DNA of 64,000 nucleotides from Pachyseris speciosa (Eukaryota; Cnidaria; Anthozoa; Scleractinia; Pachyseridae): the NCBI GenBank assembly GCA_016490735.1, contig JAEMWC010000047.1:1025001-1089000 (forward strand). Direction: 5' to 3'. Positions within the stretch are counted from its first letter, which is position 1; every line of letters begins with the position of its first letter. The notes below the pieces were generated by a model that made no database searches, was not told the origin of the DNA, and saw only the letters and a list, made by a program, of their open reading frames with translations. Below are positions 22,567 to 34,341 of this stretch, in pieces. The translations under genes were made by a program, and so were the position numbers.

Positions 22567-23040
22567 ATATTTATTACGATCAGACAAACCAATGTCACTA
22601 TTATGGTAGTCTTTTCAGGAGAGCAAGGCCTTTTGTATTCAACGGGTGCATGAATTGAAAGGGTATGAGAATGGTGTGGAAATATTCTAATGGCCACTTG
22701 ACCACCTCTGAAGTGAAATTTGAAGGGCTGCAAACAATGAAATTGCGCTTTGAGAAACAAAGACATTTTTGCCAGTCATTCAAATTCAGTAATTCAGCTC
22801 GCTGTGTCTCTATGAGTTTTCAGTCACTGCTAATGCAACAAGATGCTCTATGAGCATTTACTCGGAATACCTTTGTGATGCAGAAGCACTAGTCCAACAC
22901 ACTCTTTTTGATTCTCAAAAACTATCTGGCTAATGGTTTGCTTTTGGGTTTGCACAAGGCTTTTTTGTTCACATAGAAGCAAAGCGTGTAAAAACTGTTT
23001 TCAATTCGGAGTTGCCATCCATACTTGTTGTTTACCTCTA
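22567..23040. other. No gene recognised
   Basis: No domain or repeat structure that I can support. Confidence 0.4.
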
Positions 23041-23415
23041 AATTTAGTGCATGGACACATCTGGAGTTTTCTTTGGCTCTCTCAAAACATTTTTTCTCTC
23101 ACCTAAGTTTGAAAACATTCACATAGACACTTCTCTTAACACAATTATTGGTTATTCTGTTATCCAGAACTCAACAACACAAGGCAAATCAACATTTGCG
23201 TGTTTTGTCTCAGAAGCAATCCAGATGTCACCCATTGTAAAAAAATTCAAAATCCAATCTGCTCTATTTTAAAAAGAAAGCGTGTTACTTGGCTGAAAAC
23301 AGGCCAGCAGATAAATTAAATCTTTAAAATTCCATATACCTGATGAAGGTAAAAAATCTTAATTTTAGTTTTTTCCTGATGTCGCTTAAAAACCAAGAAT
23401 TCACAAACTTGTCTC
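23041..23415 (+). repeat. Dispersed repeat, copy 2 of 2 in window
   Basis: Similar to 1765-2045, including AACATTCACATAGACACTTC and the downstream AAAACCAAGAAT, with an additional ~70 bp around 23275-23345. Confidence 0.6.
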
Positions 23416-24268
23416 TAAATATAGAACTGTCACAGCGATCAAGTTGCGATATGCCATGTAACTTCCCGATCATATTACACAAAAACAACTTAAGTTTATA
23501 CAAATTTGCTATTTTATAAAATAATGTAGAACTCTCACAGTTGCCAAGTTGTGATATCTTTCAGATCGATCAGCCGATACGCACAGCACCCACAAGGCTT
23601 TTAACCTTTTCTTAAATTCAGCAAACCTTTTCACCCGGACAAACTCTACTGGATTAAATTCTTCACAACTTTAAAAAGATATGTGCAGGAAAATTTGTTC
23701 AGGTTGATCAAAGGTGTCATATGACTTCTTTAGAAGTCTACATGACCAATAAATAGGCCTTTTAATTTTGAGGCTAACAGAATGTATAATTTAATCTGTA
23801 AACAAATATTTGGAGTCCAAGTTGTAAAAGAAGCCAAGACTTATGCAGTGTTTGTTTACTGTCAGTTGAGTTCAGTGAAGTGTGATGAGAAACACTGTTG
23901 GCAGTACAAGCGCTGACCTCACAGAAATAATTTTTTCTCTCCAACATACATGTACCTCAACATAATTGCTGATCTTAACATGCCCTTTTAAAGCTGAAAG
24001 AGAGTAAATTTATTTGCGAGCAATGACCTTGAAGTTAAATGACAGCTAGTAAACAGGGAAAAAATGCTCGCCACTTGGTTTATTCTGGACACAAGTAAAC
24101 ACAACCAGGCAGTGCCTCTCAACTATAACTACAGGTTTTTCTTCCAAAAATACCGTGCTATTATACAAATTTTGCAGCAAACATTCATCAACAAATGATG
24201 ATGTGATGGTCCCTGACATTCTAGTGAATACAAGTGGCAGTCACAAAGATGGACTCACTGCATTTACT
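23416..24268. other. No gene recognised
   Basis: AT-rich; no coding or structural signal supported. Confidence 0.4.
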
Positions 24269-25631
24269 GAGGCCTTCCAAGGGGTGGTCTGGTGTTGTTT
24301 TGTCGCTCGTTTATGACTTTATCTCTCGCTTGTTTTGTTAACATAACATAACATTAAACACAGGGCCTGCGGAGCAGTTTTTAAAGTTAGGGGGCTGCTC
24401 CAGTGTTTTCAAGTGAGGGGAGGGGACTAACTGTAAAAATAATTAAAATGCATATGATACCATTTAATTCATAAGGTTTGTCCAGCAGTTCACATATTTT
24501 ATAAGCTCCAATGAAAAATCAAGTGATATATCCTTTTCTACTCTTTTCAACTCAATTCAAGCATTTAGAGAAAGGGGTTAGTGATAAAATAAACTTTGTA
24601 ATCACACTTAACATAATCTGTAAACAAAGGTTAGAGTAATCATAACTTTGGTTCATTTTTTCGCTTACTGTCACGTAATCGAATTCTCTGAATGTAACAA
24701 AATTCCTTTTTCGGTTGTCATTATGGCCAACAAACACATTTGCCACATCAGCAATTCAAGGCAAAGTTTGTCTGTTCTGTCTTTGTGAGTGTTTAGTACT
24801 GTAAGATTACTGAACCTAATTTCTTTTAATTAGTCTTTTCTTTGAGTCTTACTTCAGTAACTCTTCAAGGCTTACTTTCACGTACAGACAACATAGAAAA
24901 TGTGCCTTATCTCTAGAAGTTACCCAAAGAAAATGTTGGAACAGATACTCTCAGAAGTTAACTATGCGGACAGAGAAACAGCTCTAACACAGAAACAGAG
25001 GACGCACACAAGAAGCTTCTACCCTTCATGACACAATTCAACCATCATTACCATGGCATCTACTACAAGAACCACCATTACTCAGAGTGATATTCAAGGA
25101 ACCTCCCTTGATAGAAAAATCAAAATCACTTAAAGATACTTGTTTTACACAATGGGCACACAGCAGGAGCCGCGTTGGTCTGTCAACCCCATTTTAATCA
25201 TCAGCAGAAGACTACAATGAAGTGTAATTGAATTGTAAAGATAGTGGCTTTAAAATTTATTCGATCAGACAGGATCAAAAGAAACCAATCATAAATTTGG
25301 ATGTTTTCCCGCAAGGCCCGCCACCTTTAGCCAAGCACTATTATCATGTGAAAGTACTTTGTTTTGATATGTCTGTAACAACTTTATTTCAGTGTCGATG
25401 TTTTTAGCTAAAAAAGCTAATTGCGGACACTAAAATAATAGGAAACAAATTGTAACATAAGCATATACAGTTTAGGGACAGATGTCACCATCGCAAAGAA
25501 AACAAAGAGGAATGGAAAGTGAATTTTTGCTGTCGCAAACTGTCACTCATTTTCTGTCGCTATTTTGGGAGAAGATTGTCGCTTGTTTTCAGAGCCATGT
25601 TGCTTGTCACTTCTACCCCTTGGAAGGCCTC
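24269..25631. mobile_element. Non-autonomous element with 17-bp perfect inverted ends
   Basis: GAGGCCTTCCAAGGGGT at 24269-24285 is repeated inverted at 25615-25631. The right subterminal part (TGTCGCTATTTTGGGAGAAG, CCATGTTGCTTGTCA) also occurs in partial copies near 20375-20580. No transposase frame in 1.36 kb. Confidence 0.6.
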
Positions 25632-25969
25632 TTAACTTCATCGCCTAATACGCTCCGATTGATTGCACTGCTGTGTATGTGGAGTTTCTCATGAATTTAA
25701 GCTTTGAAAAGGATTTTCTTCTTAGATGCATTGATGCATTTTGACACCCTTAATACTTTGCTCTCTTAAGGAGACTGAATGACCATCTATGTGCAGTGTT
25801 CTTCAAACACCGCTTTCGACGATCAACACCATTTTCAATGTAGCTCTCCAAACTTTAAAACGATCCAGCCGCTGGTAGTTTTGAGGATGTGTGATATATG
25901 TACATTCTCTTTTATTAAGATTTTTTATAGTACTTATATTTAACAATTTGTTTTTGCATCAGCATGTAT
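25632..25969. other. No gene recognised
   Basis: Nothing supported apart from a short CTCTCCAAACTT word shared with the palindrome that follows. Confidence 0.35.
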
Positions 25970-26100
25970 TTATTGAGATATGAAGCACACAGGAAGTTTG
26001 GAGAGCACAAAAGATGCGTAAGAGTTGCTTGTTGTAGCTGAGAGCAATTCTGGCTTCTTGAGTGCTCTCCAAACTTCCCAAGTGTTTCATATATCAATGA
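25970..26100. repeat. Palindrome with ~39-bp arms
   Basis: ACAGGAAGTTTGGAGAGCAC in the left arm (25970-26008) pairs with GTGCTCTCCAAACTTCC in the right arm (26062-26100) around a ~53-bp loop. A foldback repeat. Confidence 0.65.
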
Positions 26101-26481
26101 ATGCACAGCTGACACATGAACCAATTGTTGTTTTTGTTAGTCTTTGAAAAAATTTACTTGAGTTTATATCATTGTATTCAAAATTGATATTGCATTTGAA
26201 GTCATGTCAACACCCATACAAAGCCTTAAATAGAACATTATATAACAAGTGAAAGGTGAAAGCTGCATATGTAGATGGCATACATTGTGTGTAAGTAGGG
26301 ATTGGGAAAGGTGAGAGAAAATGGCTCAGTTTAAGAGCTATAAGGGCTCGTTACAATATCAACCAAGAAAAAGTTGTTAGATGCCAGCAATCTTACCTTA
26401 ATTCAGTGATCCTTGGTTTTGCTGTTGTATAGATCACTTTCTTATAACCTATTCTATACATGTTCTGAAAAAAAGGATCAT
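26101..26481. other. No gene recognised
   Basis: No supported feature. Confidence 0.35.
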
Positions 26482-26729
26482 AACAATTTTGGTTTGAAAT
26501 AACTCAGTTTTCTTACCCATTGTGCTATCAAATTCTGCCAATACTGTGCAGTGGCTGTAAAAGATTCGTTATGAAGTATTTTGAGATAATTGACCTTTTT
26601 CGATATGAGCGAGCACACATTACCATCACTATGGTAACACCGTTGCTTGGAAACTAATGAGAAAATAAAATTTGATCATCTGTCAAAAAGAGGTCAAGTG
26701 TTGACAGTATTTATATATCTTAATCTTAG

Positions 26730-26799
26730 AGAAAAGAGAGGTGAAGAGGAGAGGAAGAGAGAAAAACACAGGAAATGCACAAACTTCCTATGCCTGCAG
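26730..26799 (+). other. Exon-like segment, unit 1 (70 bp)
   Basis: Preceded by TATCTTAATCTTAG and followed by GTAACG, like an intron acceptor and donor. The frame would read EKRGEEERKREKHRK and end in Gln. The corresponding segment in unit 2 (27725-27793) is 69 bp with the same borders but a changed phase. No family recognised. Could be a duplicated host exon or chance. Confidence 0.3.
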
Positions 26800-27724
26800 G
26801 TAACGTTTTACACTCTCTTCATTTTAATATTCTGTAAATAAGCTTTTTGGTGAGGGAAAATTGTGAAATATTCATTAAATGAAATTTCATCTCAGTGCAA
26901 ACTCCTACACATTTCAATACTGGCATCATAAATAAAGTCTTTGTTGTACGTTGTTGGACTACACATTCACCCTCAAATCAGATGTTTTGCCTTCCCAATG
27001 CCTAATATCAGAGCTGCAGGTGTCATTTATGTGATCTCTATGTTTTTGATCAAAAGGTCTAAAGAAATGCCATTCATGCATGAATAAACTAGTTTGTTCT
27101 CTGAGATCTGGTGTGGAACTTTAAGCAAATAGTTTTTAGTGACAGTTTGCTGATTAAAGGGAGATTTTGATTTCAGTCTAAACAATTCCTAGTAGTCTTT
27201 TTTGGTACATTTGATTTTGTTTACAACAATTTTATGAAGGGAAGGGAAGGGAGGGAGACTAGTTGGGGAAATGTCTAAGGGGATGAAGGGGGACAGGGTT
27301 ATAATCAATGGACACTTTCAAATCCAGTAAGTAAACATAATTTTATTGTTTATCATAATCTTTGGGGAAACATACATGGTGCCAGGACAAAGAAAGAAGA
27401 CAAAAATAGAAGAAGATAAACCAGATAACTTTTTTCAGTCTTCAAATAGGAGAAGGAAGGAAGGAACTCAAATCAGGTGGGGAGAGTGTGGAATTTCCTG
27501 GGCATTATAACTGTTTTGGTTTGAAATAACTCAGTTTTCTTACCCATTGTGTCATCAAATTTTGCCAATACTGTGGTTGAGATAATTGGCCTTTTTTTAA
27601 ATGAGCGACCATGCATTGCCATTGCTATGGTAACACTGTTGCTTGGAAACTAATGAGAAAATAAACTTTGATCATCTGTCTAAAGATGTCAAGTGTTGAC
27701 AGTATTTATTTATCTTAGTCTTAG

Positions 27725-27793
27725 AGAAAACACAGGTGAAGAAGAGAGAAAGAGAGAAAACACAGGAAATGCACAAACGTCCTATGCCTGCAG
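27725..27793 (+). other. Exon-like segment, unit 2 (69 bp)
   Basis: Copy of 26730-26799 with TTAG before it and GTAAAG after. One A fewer in a homopolymer shifts the frame relative to unit 1, which argues against both being functional. Confidence 0.28.
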
Positions 27794-28297
27794 GTAAAGT
27801 TTTACACTCCCTTCATTTTAATATTCATAAGCTTTTTGGTGTGGGAAAATTGTGAAATATTTAATCACATTTCATCTCAGTACAAACTCATACACATTTC
27901 GATGGGCAAAGTTGTTGTTGTTCTTGTTGTTGGTCTACACATTCACACCCAAATCAGATATTTTGCCTTCCCAATGCCTAATATCAAAGCTGCAGGTGTC
28001 ATTTACATAGTCTCCACGTTTTCGATCAAAAGTTCAAAAGAAAATAATGCTATTCACGCATGAATAAACTAGTTTGTTCTCTGAGATCTAGTGTGGAACT
28101 TAAGCAAAATTTAATAGGTTTTAGTGAGATTTGGATTTCAGTCTAAACAATGCCTAGTATTTTTTTTCATACATTTGATTTTGCTTTATACAACAATTTT
28201 ATGCAGGGAAGGGAGGGAGAGTAGTTGGAGAAATGGTTATAATCAATGGACACTTTCAAATCCAGTAACAGGATTGTTTTCTTTATCATAATCTTAG

Positions 28298-28357
28298 TGG
28301 AAGCATACATGGTGCCAGGACAAAGAAAGAAGACAAAATTCGAAGGAGACGAACCAG
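28298..28357 (+). other. Exon-like segment B, unit 2 (60 bp)
   Basis: Bounded by CTTAG and GTAACC. It reads EAYMVPGQRKKTKFEGDEP. The unit 1 counterpart near 27363-27424 reads ETYMVPGQRKKTKIEEDKP but has lost the acceptor AG and the donor GT. Differences between copies are mostly amino-acid changing, so there is no clear sign of constraint. Confidence 0.3.
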
Positions 28358-28418
28358 GTAACCTTTTTTAGTGTTAAAATAGGAGAAGGGGCAGCGTGTG
28401 GAACTTCCTGGACATTAC

Positions 28419-30540
28419 AATACAACCTAATTTCTCTATTTCCTAATATCATTCCCAGTACTTTAGATTTGAGTACAAGTACAGCTTTCAAATTTCAAAC
28501 CAGTCACCTCCCAGAATCTTCACTCTTCCTTATTTCTTACTAGCAGATTTTTGAAAAGTCATACTCATAGTAAATTAAATCTCATACTCATAGTCAAATC
28601 TTAAGGTCCCTATTTTGAGTTCAGTCTAAACAAGTGTTCTTGGCTTGCAGTTACAGTGTCAATTTTTTGGACACATAAATGGTTTTGTTTTAAATTATGA
28701 CAATTTTGTGAAGGTGGAAGGTTGAGAGAAGAGTCGGGGGAATGTCTGGGGGGATTAAGAGGAGGAAGTGTTATGATGGACACTTTCAAATCCAAAAACA
28801 TATTTTTTTGTTTATCTCAATCTTAGATTTTCTTGGGCAGTGTTTACCAAGTAAACTTCTTCAGTTTTAAGAAAATAAAGGGGAAGGAAAGAAGGGAACC
28901 AGACGTGCTCAAATCAGAATCAGTCTCATTTGCCAAGTTGAAGGCTTATAATTATGCAGTGCCGGAATATTTGCGTTCAGCAAAGGAGAACGCAATCTCT
29001 AATCTTGTGTTGGGTTACCTGTGGCACCCTTGTGCGTAAGGTTGCCTGTGTGTAAAGCCACGATTCTTTGAACTCCTAAAATTCCTGTGGTTGCTAAAAT
29101 TGCACCCCCACATTTTTTGCAGGCTGGGCCTTTTATGTAAAATGCACAGTCTCACTCTTTATAGCCTCGGCTTCGTGTAAGAAAGACTTGTTTGGTAAAT
29201 TGGGTTATGTTTCCAGAAAATATGCTTACCCCTACCACGAAGGGAATTTCGTTTAAGCCACCCCCGCCCCCCTCCCCCACCTTCCGGATTTTCCATTTTT
29301 TCACAAAAACTATAATCCCCTACCCCTCTGGAATTTGCAGAATTATTTAAAACACCCCCCAACCCCTCTGGAAAGTTTGCTCTTTAACAAGGAAGTGTTG
29401 CAGACATGAGTGTCGAGGCAATATTATCGGTTTTCTGTTTGAACAAAGGTAAAATAGTTGTTTGTAAATTACCTTGATGGACAGACATATTCTTAGCGTC
29501 CCAGTTAATCTCTTCTTATGGCCAAATTTTTAAATTCACCGCAAAGAAATCACCGCAAATTTCTTTGCGAATGCAATCGTCTTGAACAGAGATACGAAAC
29601 AATCACAACTTTCAGCGATAAAAGATAGCGCAATTTGGAAAACAAGTTCAACGCATGCAGTGCGAAATTCGTTGCAAAACATAAACTAGTGAGTCACGCT
29701 TTTCTCGGTCGGGAGAAAAGAAACTTGACAGTTAATCTTTGAATTTTTTCTCACATACTGGTGGCTCAGGGGAAAATAAAATCTGAACAAAAGATATCTT
29801 TCGTTGAATAATAATAAAATTATTGGCACATTACGTGATGTCAGACGGTTTCAAGTTTCTTTTGACATATGCAAATTTCAGCACTGAAGACAAAATTTGT
29901 CCTTCCACCAGCTGCAGTAAACTTCCAGTGTTTTTTTGCGGCTGTCATGAACATCTTCAGTCGATTTTAATGACACTAAAGACTTGTTTATAAGAATAGC
30001 AGGAGTTCATTTGGCAAAAGTTTCAGTACAGAATATTAGAACTGCGTAGTCCATGCTCGGGAATGTAATTCAATATTCTGTTCTAATACTCTGGAAAGGC
30101 CGCGGGAATCGCAGCTTCAGTAAATGACGAAAGATTTTTGTTGGTTAAGGTTTTTACTGTAGTAAATAAATCAACAGCTTTGCAAATACTTAGCGGATCA
30201 GGCACCGCGCAGGGGAGGGGCTGGGGGAGGGGGGTGGTTAAGCCCCCCCACTTTTCAACAGTACAATGTCTCGAGGGCAATCGCATGTTGAGTTGATCTT
30301 AGTGGATATGTTACTAATTGCCAGTCACAATTAGTTAAGCGAAAAGGTAATTAAATTCTTGTTTTAAAACACTGCTTTTTGTTGCTGAAAGTATATTTTT
30401 CACCACACCATGTTAATTTAAATGCATTTCTAGCCATTTCAGAGGACTTCAATTTTAAAATTTTCCGTTTGAGCATGCCCCCGGATCCCCTAGTTCACTC
30501 ATGCTAACGTGTTCAAAATGAGTAAATGCTAACGTGTTCA
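28419..30540. other. No confident gene; partial duplication unit at 28610-28830
   Basis: The left part continues the duplicated family. A frame at 28833-29039 follows an acceptor-like TCAATCTTAG but has no recognisable domain. C-rich tracts at 29255-29360 and 30205-30250 are low complexity. Confidence 0.35.
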
Positions 30541-30890
30541 AAAAAAAAAAATGCGTGAAGCGCCTGTTTCTCAGCAAAAAAATATATTGCTAATTAATAG
30601 TATTAGACAAAGGGTTCCACTGACAAGATTTGAGGGATTTAGCCGTGCGAGAAAACATTCTCTGGCTTTTTTTAATTTTTCCATACATTCGTCTGTAATT
30701 TTTTGCCGCGGGCTGAAAAATTCCCGGGAAAAAATAACAGACGAATGTATGGAAAATTAAAAAAGCCAGAGAAAGTTTTGTGGCATTGCTAAATCCCTTA
30801 AAATTTGTCAGTGGAACCCTTTGCCTAGTACCATTAACTAGCAATATAACTTTTTGCTGAGAAACAAGCGCTTCACGCGTTTTTTTGACG
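30541..30890. mobile_element. Foldback element with ~165-bp arms
   Basis: The left arm (30545-30708) recurs as its complement at 30725-30888, for example GACGAATGTATGGAAAATTA against TTTTCCATACATTCGTC. The centre is the short GCCGCGGGCTGAAAAATTCC region. Both arms end near GCGTGAAGCGC. A hairpin-type non-autonomous element. Confidence 0.75.
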
Positions 30891-30982
30891 ACGGAATTGC
30901 ATACAAACACTGTAATTTGTGTTCTTTTTGCCTACCCGCCAAGATGGCGCCTGAAACCGTGATAAGACCTATTGAGTTGTCA

Positions 30983-31700
30983 TTCTTAGTTTCCATTGTG
31001 AAACGGATCGTCGGCTTTTGACTATTGAGGTGTTGTAAGAAAGAGTCAAATTTGTTACGATTTAAGATGGTAAAGGTGTCATCCACATAGCGTTTCCAGG
31101 TCTTAGGTGTACAGGGCGTGGATGTCAAATCTTGCTCTTCAAAACCCTCCATGTAGAGGTTAGCTATCACTGCGGATACCGGGCTACCCATGGCTGCTCC
31201 TTCTTGCTGTTCGTAAATCAGTCCATCATACTGGAAGTATGTGGATCTGAGAACGAAACTCAAGAGGTCTGCAATCTGCGTAGGTGTTAGAGTCATGCGG
31301 TTGGCAAGGCACGGGTCAGCTTCTAGTTTTCGCAGTGCAGTCTGTACTGCTCCTTGATTACAACGTTCGTGAACAGCGACTCTACGTCGAAAGACACCAT
31401 GATCTCGTTTTCTAGTACCCTTTCACCGTTCACAATGGACACAAAATGAGCTGAATTGTCAACTGTGTACTCTGAGTTCCCTGTTAGGGGGATAATACAT
31501 CGGCTAGGTAGGAAGACATCATAAGCAAAGGTGTTTACACAAGAGACTATAGGTCTCAGTGGTGTGTTGGCCTTGTGTATCTTGGTAAGGCCATAAATTC
31601 TAGGTGGTTGCTTATGCTTGGGCTTGATCTTGTTATACACAGAATCTGTCACAAATCTGTCACATGTGAGTATAAGAAGCACCTTGGCTGGTGGTGACCA
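30983..31700 (-). pseudogene. Penelope-like reverse transcriptase (element 1)
   Basis: Two frames. The upstream one (31323-31700) has RIYGLTKIHKANTPLRPIVS and EIMVSFDVESLFTNV, PLE motifs with the first catalytic aspartate. The downstream one (30983-31296) has EQQEGAAMGSPVSAVIANLY and the catalytic box RYVDDTF. A frame change lies near 31310. The chain is cut after METKNDNSI, before the thumb and any GIY-YIG domain. Catalytic aspartates are intact, but the protein is incomplete. Confidence 0.85.
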
Positions 31701-31756
31701 ATCACCAGCAGCCACGGTGCTTCTTATACTCACACGCAGCCAGTCGACACCATCGC

Positions 31757-31788
31757 CTGATGAAGACCAGCAGTATAGCGGTCGAAAC
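31757..31788 (+). ncRNA. Hammerhead-like motif in PLE terminal segment
   Basis: CTGATGA, then a 4-bp stem GACC/GGTC around AGCAGTATAGC, then GAAAC. These are the two conserved boxes of a hammerhead ribozyme, in the PLE terminal segment where such ribozymes are known. An extra A between CTGATGA and the stem departs from the minimal consensus. Stems I and III are not convincingly resolved. Confidence 0.42.
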
Positions 31789-31883
31789 GTCGCGATCCAC
31801 ATCTTTGTGACTCAATCGTGAGGCAAAAGATTAACTCAGCTATCATTTGAAACCACGATGACGAACACCTTTCATAATATTAT

Positions 31884-32345
31884 TCTATACAAGTCATGTT
31901 CTAAAAAAGGATACCTATTTTGGTTTGAAATAAGTCGGTTTTCTTACCCATTATGTTATCAAATTTCACCAATATTGTGGCTGTGAAAGATCTGTTATGA
32001 AGTATTTTGAGATAATTGACCTTTTTCGATATGAGCGACCATGCATTACCGTCGCTATGATAACACTGTTGCTTGGAAACTAATGAGAAAATAAAATTTG
32101 ATCATATATCGAGAAGATGTTGTCAAGTGTTGACAGTATTTATTTATCTTAATCTTAGAGAAAATACAGGCGAACATTATAAATAGAGGAAGAGAGAAAA
32201 CACAGGAAATGCACAAACTTCCTATGCTTGGATGTAAAGTTTTACACTCCCTTTATTTTAATGTTATGTAATAAGCTTTTTGGTGTGGGAAAATTGTGAA
32301 ATATTCAATCGAATTTCATCTCAGTACAAACTCTTACACATTTTA
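31884..32345 (+). repeat. Fourth, partial copy of the 26.5-kb duplicated unit
   Basis: Aligns with 26450-26900 and 27500-27900, including TTGCTTGGAAACTAATGAGA and AAATGCACAAACTTCCTATG. The donor site after the exon-like segment is altered (GGATGTAAAG). The L1/Tx1-like LINE fragment interrupts it on the right. Confidence 0.75.
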
Positions 32346-33829
32346 ATAGTGGCATTAAATGCTGCCAAATCTGAAGCGATGTGGCTTGGAAAAAATGCTA
32401 GCAGACAGGACACGCCTTTTGATGTTAAGTGGCCACCAAGACCTATTTGTGTATTTAAGGGACATCTTTCTCATATAATCATATATTCTGTGAAACAGAA
32501 AATTTCATATCCAAAATATGCAAACTGAAGAATCTGCTTAACATCTGGTCACAACGAGATCTATCTTTGTATGGGAGAATATTGATTGTCAAGACCTTGG
32601 GATTATCAAAATGAATATACTCAAGCGCTTGTGTTCCAACACCAAGACAGCTGATGGACATTGTTAATAAATTGGTTATAAATTTTATATGGAATGAAAA
32701 AAACCCAAGGATTAAAAGAGACACACTGATTGGACCAAAAGATGAAAGCAGCCTTGATTTACCAGATTGTAAGATAATCACTAAATCTCTTCATTGTGTC
32801 TGGGCAAAAAGAATGAAAGAAGGGATGGGAAAACAATGGATGGAAATCCCATCTTTCTACTTACAAAACGTAGGTGGCCCCTTTAGTTTTTATTGCAGTT
32901 ACGGTCTAGTGCTCCTTAATCTTCGCAAGATACCACCTTTCTAGGTCAACATTATAAGATCGTAGACTGAAGTGCAGGAAACATGCACTGAAGATTTTGG
33001 TCAAAATAATGTTAGAGATATCATCTTGTGGAATGATAAAAATATTACAGTAGATGGAAATTCATTATACTGGAAAGAGTGGCATGATACTGGAGTAGAA
33101 GAAATAGGTGACCTTTTAGGTGAAAGCAACTGCTTCTTAAATTGCCAACAATTTTGTATAACAGTTGTCTTTAAACCACCCTTCACTATGTTTTATGGGC
33201 TGATTTCCGCCATACTCAGTAAATGGAAGCAAACTCTCAGATCTAGTATAAATACGACAGCCAACAAGCAGAAAGATCTGTTCAACTTGAATCTTTCATT
33301 AATGTATGCACTTGTAAGAATAGTTATAAATTACTTACCCAGAAGAAATTTTGCGAACCCTTAGCTAGTGCCAGGTTATGTACACTAGGGATAGAGTATG
33401 GTAAACTGGATGCAATTTTCTCGCTTCCCTTTCTTTTAACAATGGAAACGAAATTAAGGATGTTTCAGTATAAAACAATGCACAATATTTTACCTTATGG
33501 AAACAGGTTATATATGATGAAAATACTTAATTTCCCATTGTGTCATTACTGTAATTTAAAAGAGAAACTGCCGCATAATGCTAATTGAGTGTAATATTTT
33601 TGGGCTAAAGCTATTAACTGGTCGAACCATCAATTAAGAATAAGATTATTGCACAAAGAGCATTTTTTCAGTCTAAGGGGCAAATGAATAAGTTGAATTC
33701 TGTATGAAAACCTTTTCTCTCTTTTTGATAAGTTTTGTAAGATAGCTTAACATAGTAATCTAGTGCAAGTCTACCTGTTTTGTCATATGGTCTAATTTTG
33801 TATTAAATATATTGACTCCTAAAAAAAAA
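32345..33829 (+). mobile_element. L1/Tx1-type LINE, 5'-truncated 3' end
   Basis: Plus-strand remnant of a non-LTR retrotransposon: RT thumb and C-terminal region in pieces, a CxxC zinc-knuckle-like motif and an A-rich tail at 33818-33829. 5' truncation with a 3' A-tract is the usual outcome of target-primed insertion. Target duplication not resolved. Confidence 0.72.
32480..33600 (+). pseudogene. LINE reverse-transcriptase C-terminal region
   Basis: Pieces in order: RDLSLYGRILIVKTLG, then a frame change, then MDIVNKLVINFIWNEKNPRI and DCKIITKSLHCVWAKRMKEG (32654-32944), then ILWNDKNITVDGNSLYWKEW (32972-33364), and finally ETKLRMFQYKTMHNILP and FPLCHYCNLKEKL near 33440-33570. This series is typical of the post-RT domain of L1/Tx1-like elements. 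The catalytic RT core is absent. Several stops and frame changes. Confidence 0.75.
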
Positions 33830-34337
33830 AAGAGAGAGGGAGGTTTTTCACCGGGTACTCCGGCTTTTCCCTCTCCTCAATATTTAGTACATCAAACTTT
33901 TCGTCAATATTTACGGGGAAATATTAAACTTTTACACTTTTTTTTATCAGTTCAAGGAATTATAAACATATCAAAAACATTTTTAATTCATATTGAGCCT
34001 CCTAGGTAGCTGTGATTGTAAAATATTGAAAGCATGGACGATTAACACATGACGAGTTTTTCATAGTTCGCAAAATATGTTCACACTGTGTTTTTTTTTT
34101 TTGCTCAATTACAAGAGAGCAGCCGGGGCCAAAAATGGCTCCAATGCAATGATTTTGTAATAAATACCACATAAAAAGAAGTTTTTATATCACCAATTGA
34201 TATGTTTTTCAAAGCTTGCGGTTTGTTGTTGCCTTGGTGTATGTGAACGGAAATTCTAAGGAAATGTTCAGAGAAATATTTCTTCTTTTCTGTTTTTCGA
34301 ATAACATTTTCAGTCTCTATTGTTTCCAGCTTTGGAC
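33830..34337. other. No gene recognised
   Basis: No supported feature between the LINE tail and the TTAA-flanked element. Confidence 0.4.
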
Positions 34338-34341
34338 TTAA

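Larger units (their letters stand above)
26482..28418 (+). repeat. Tandem duplication, two units of ~1.03 and ~0.91 kb
   Basis: GGTTTGAAATAACTCAGTTT occurs at ~26491 and ~27520, and the two units stay alignable to CTTCCTGG..CATTA at their ends. A third, partial unit lies at ~28610-28830, and a fourth, partial copy of the first half at ~31884-32345. Each unit contains two exon-like segments bounded by splice-like dinucleotides, annotated separately. Confidence 0.75.
30983..31860 (-). mobile_element. Penelope-like element 1, truncated
   Basis: Minus-strand PLE with a partial reverse transcriptase. Its 5' end (31667-31860) is an inverted copy of the terminal segment found at the 3' end of the PLE at 55.8-57.1 kb. 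A further small palindrome at 31667-31736 (GTGAGTATAAGAAGCACC and its complement) shows a head-to-head terminal junction. Coding similarity stops at 30983, within the RT. It lies inside the duplicated repeat family, just before its fourth copy. Confidence 0.8.
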
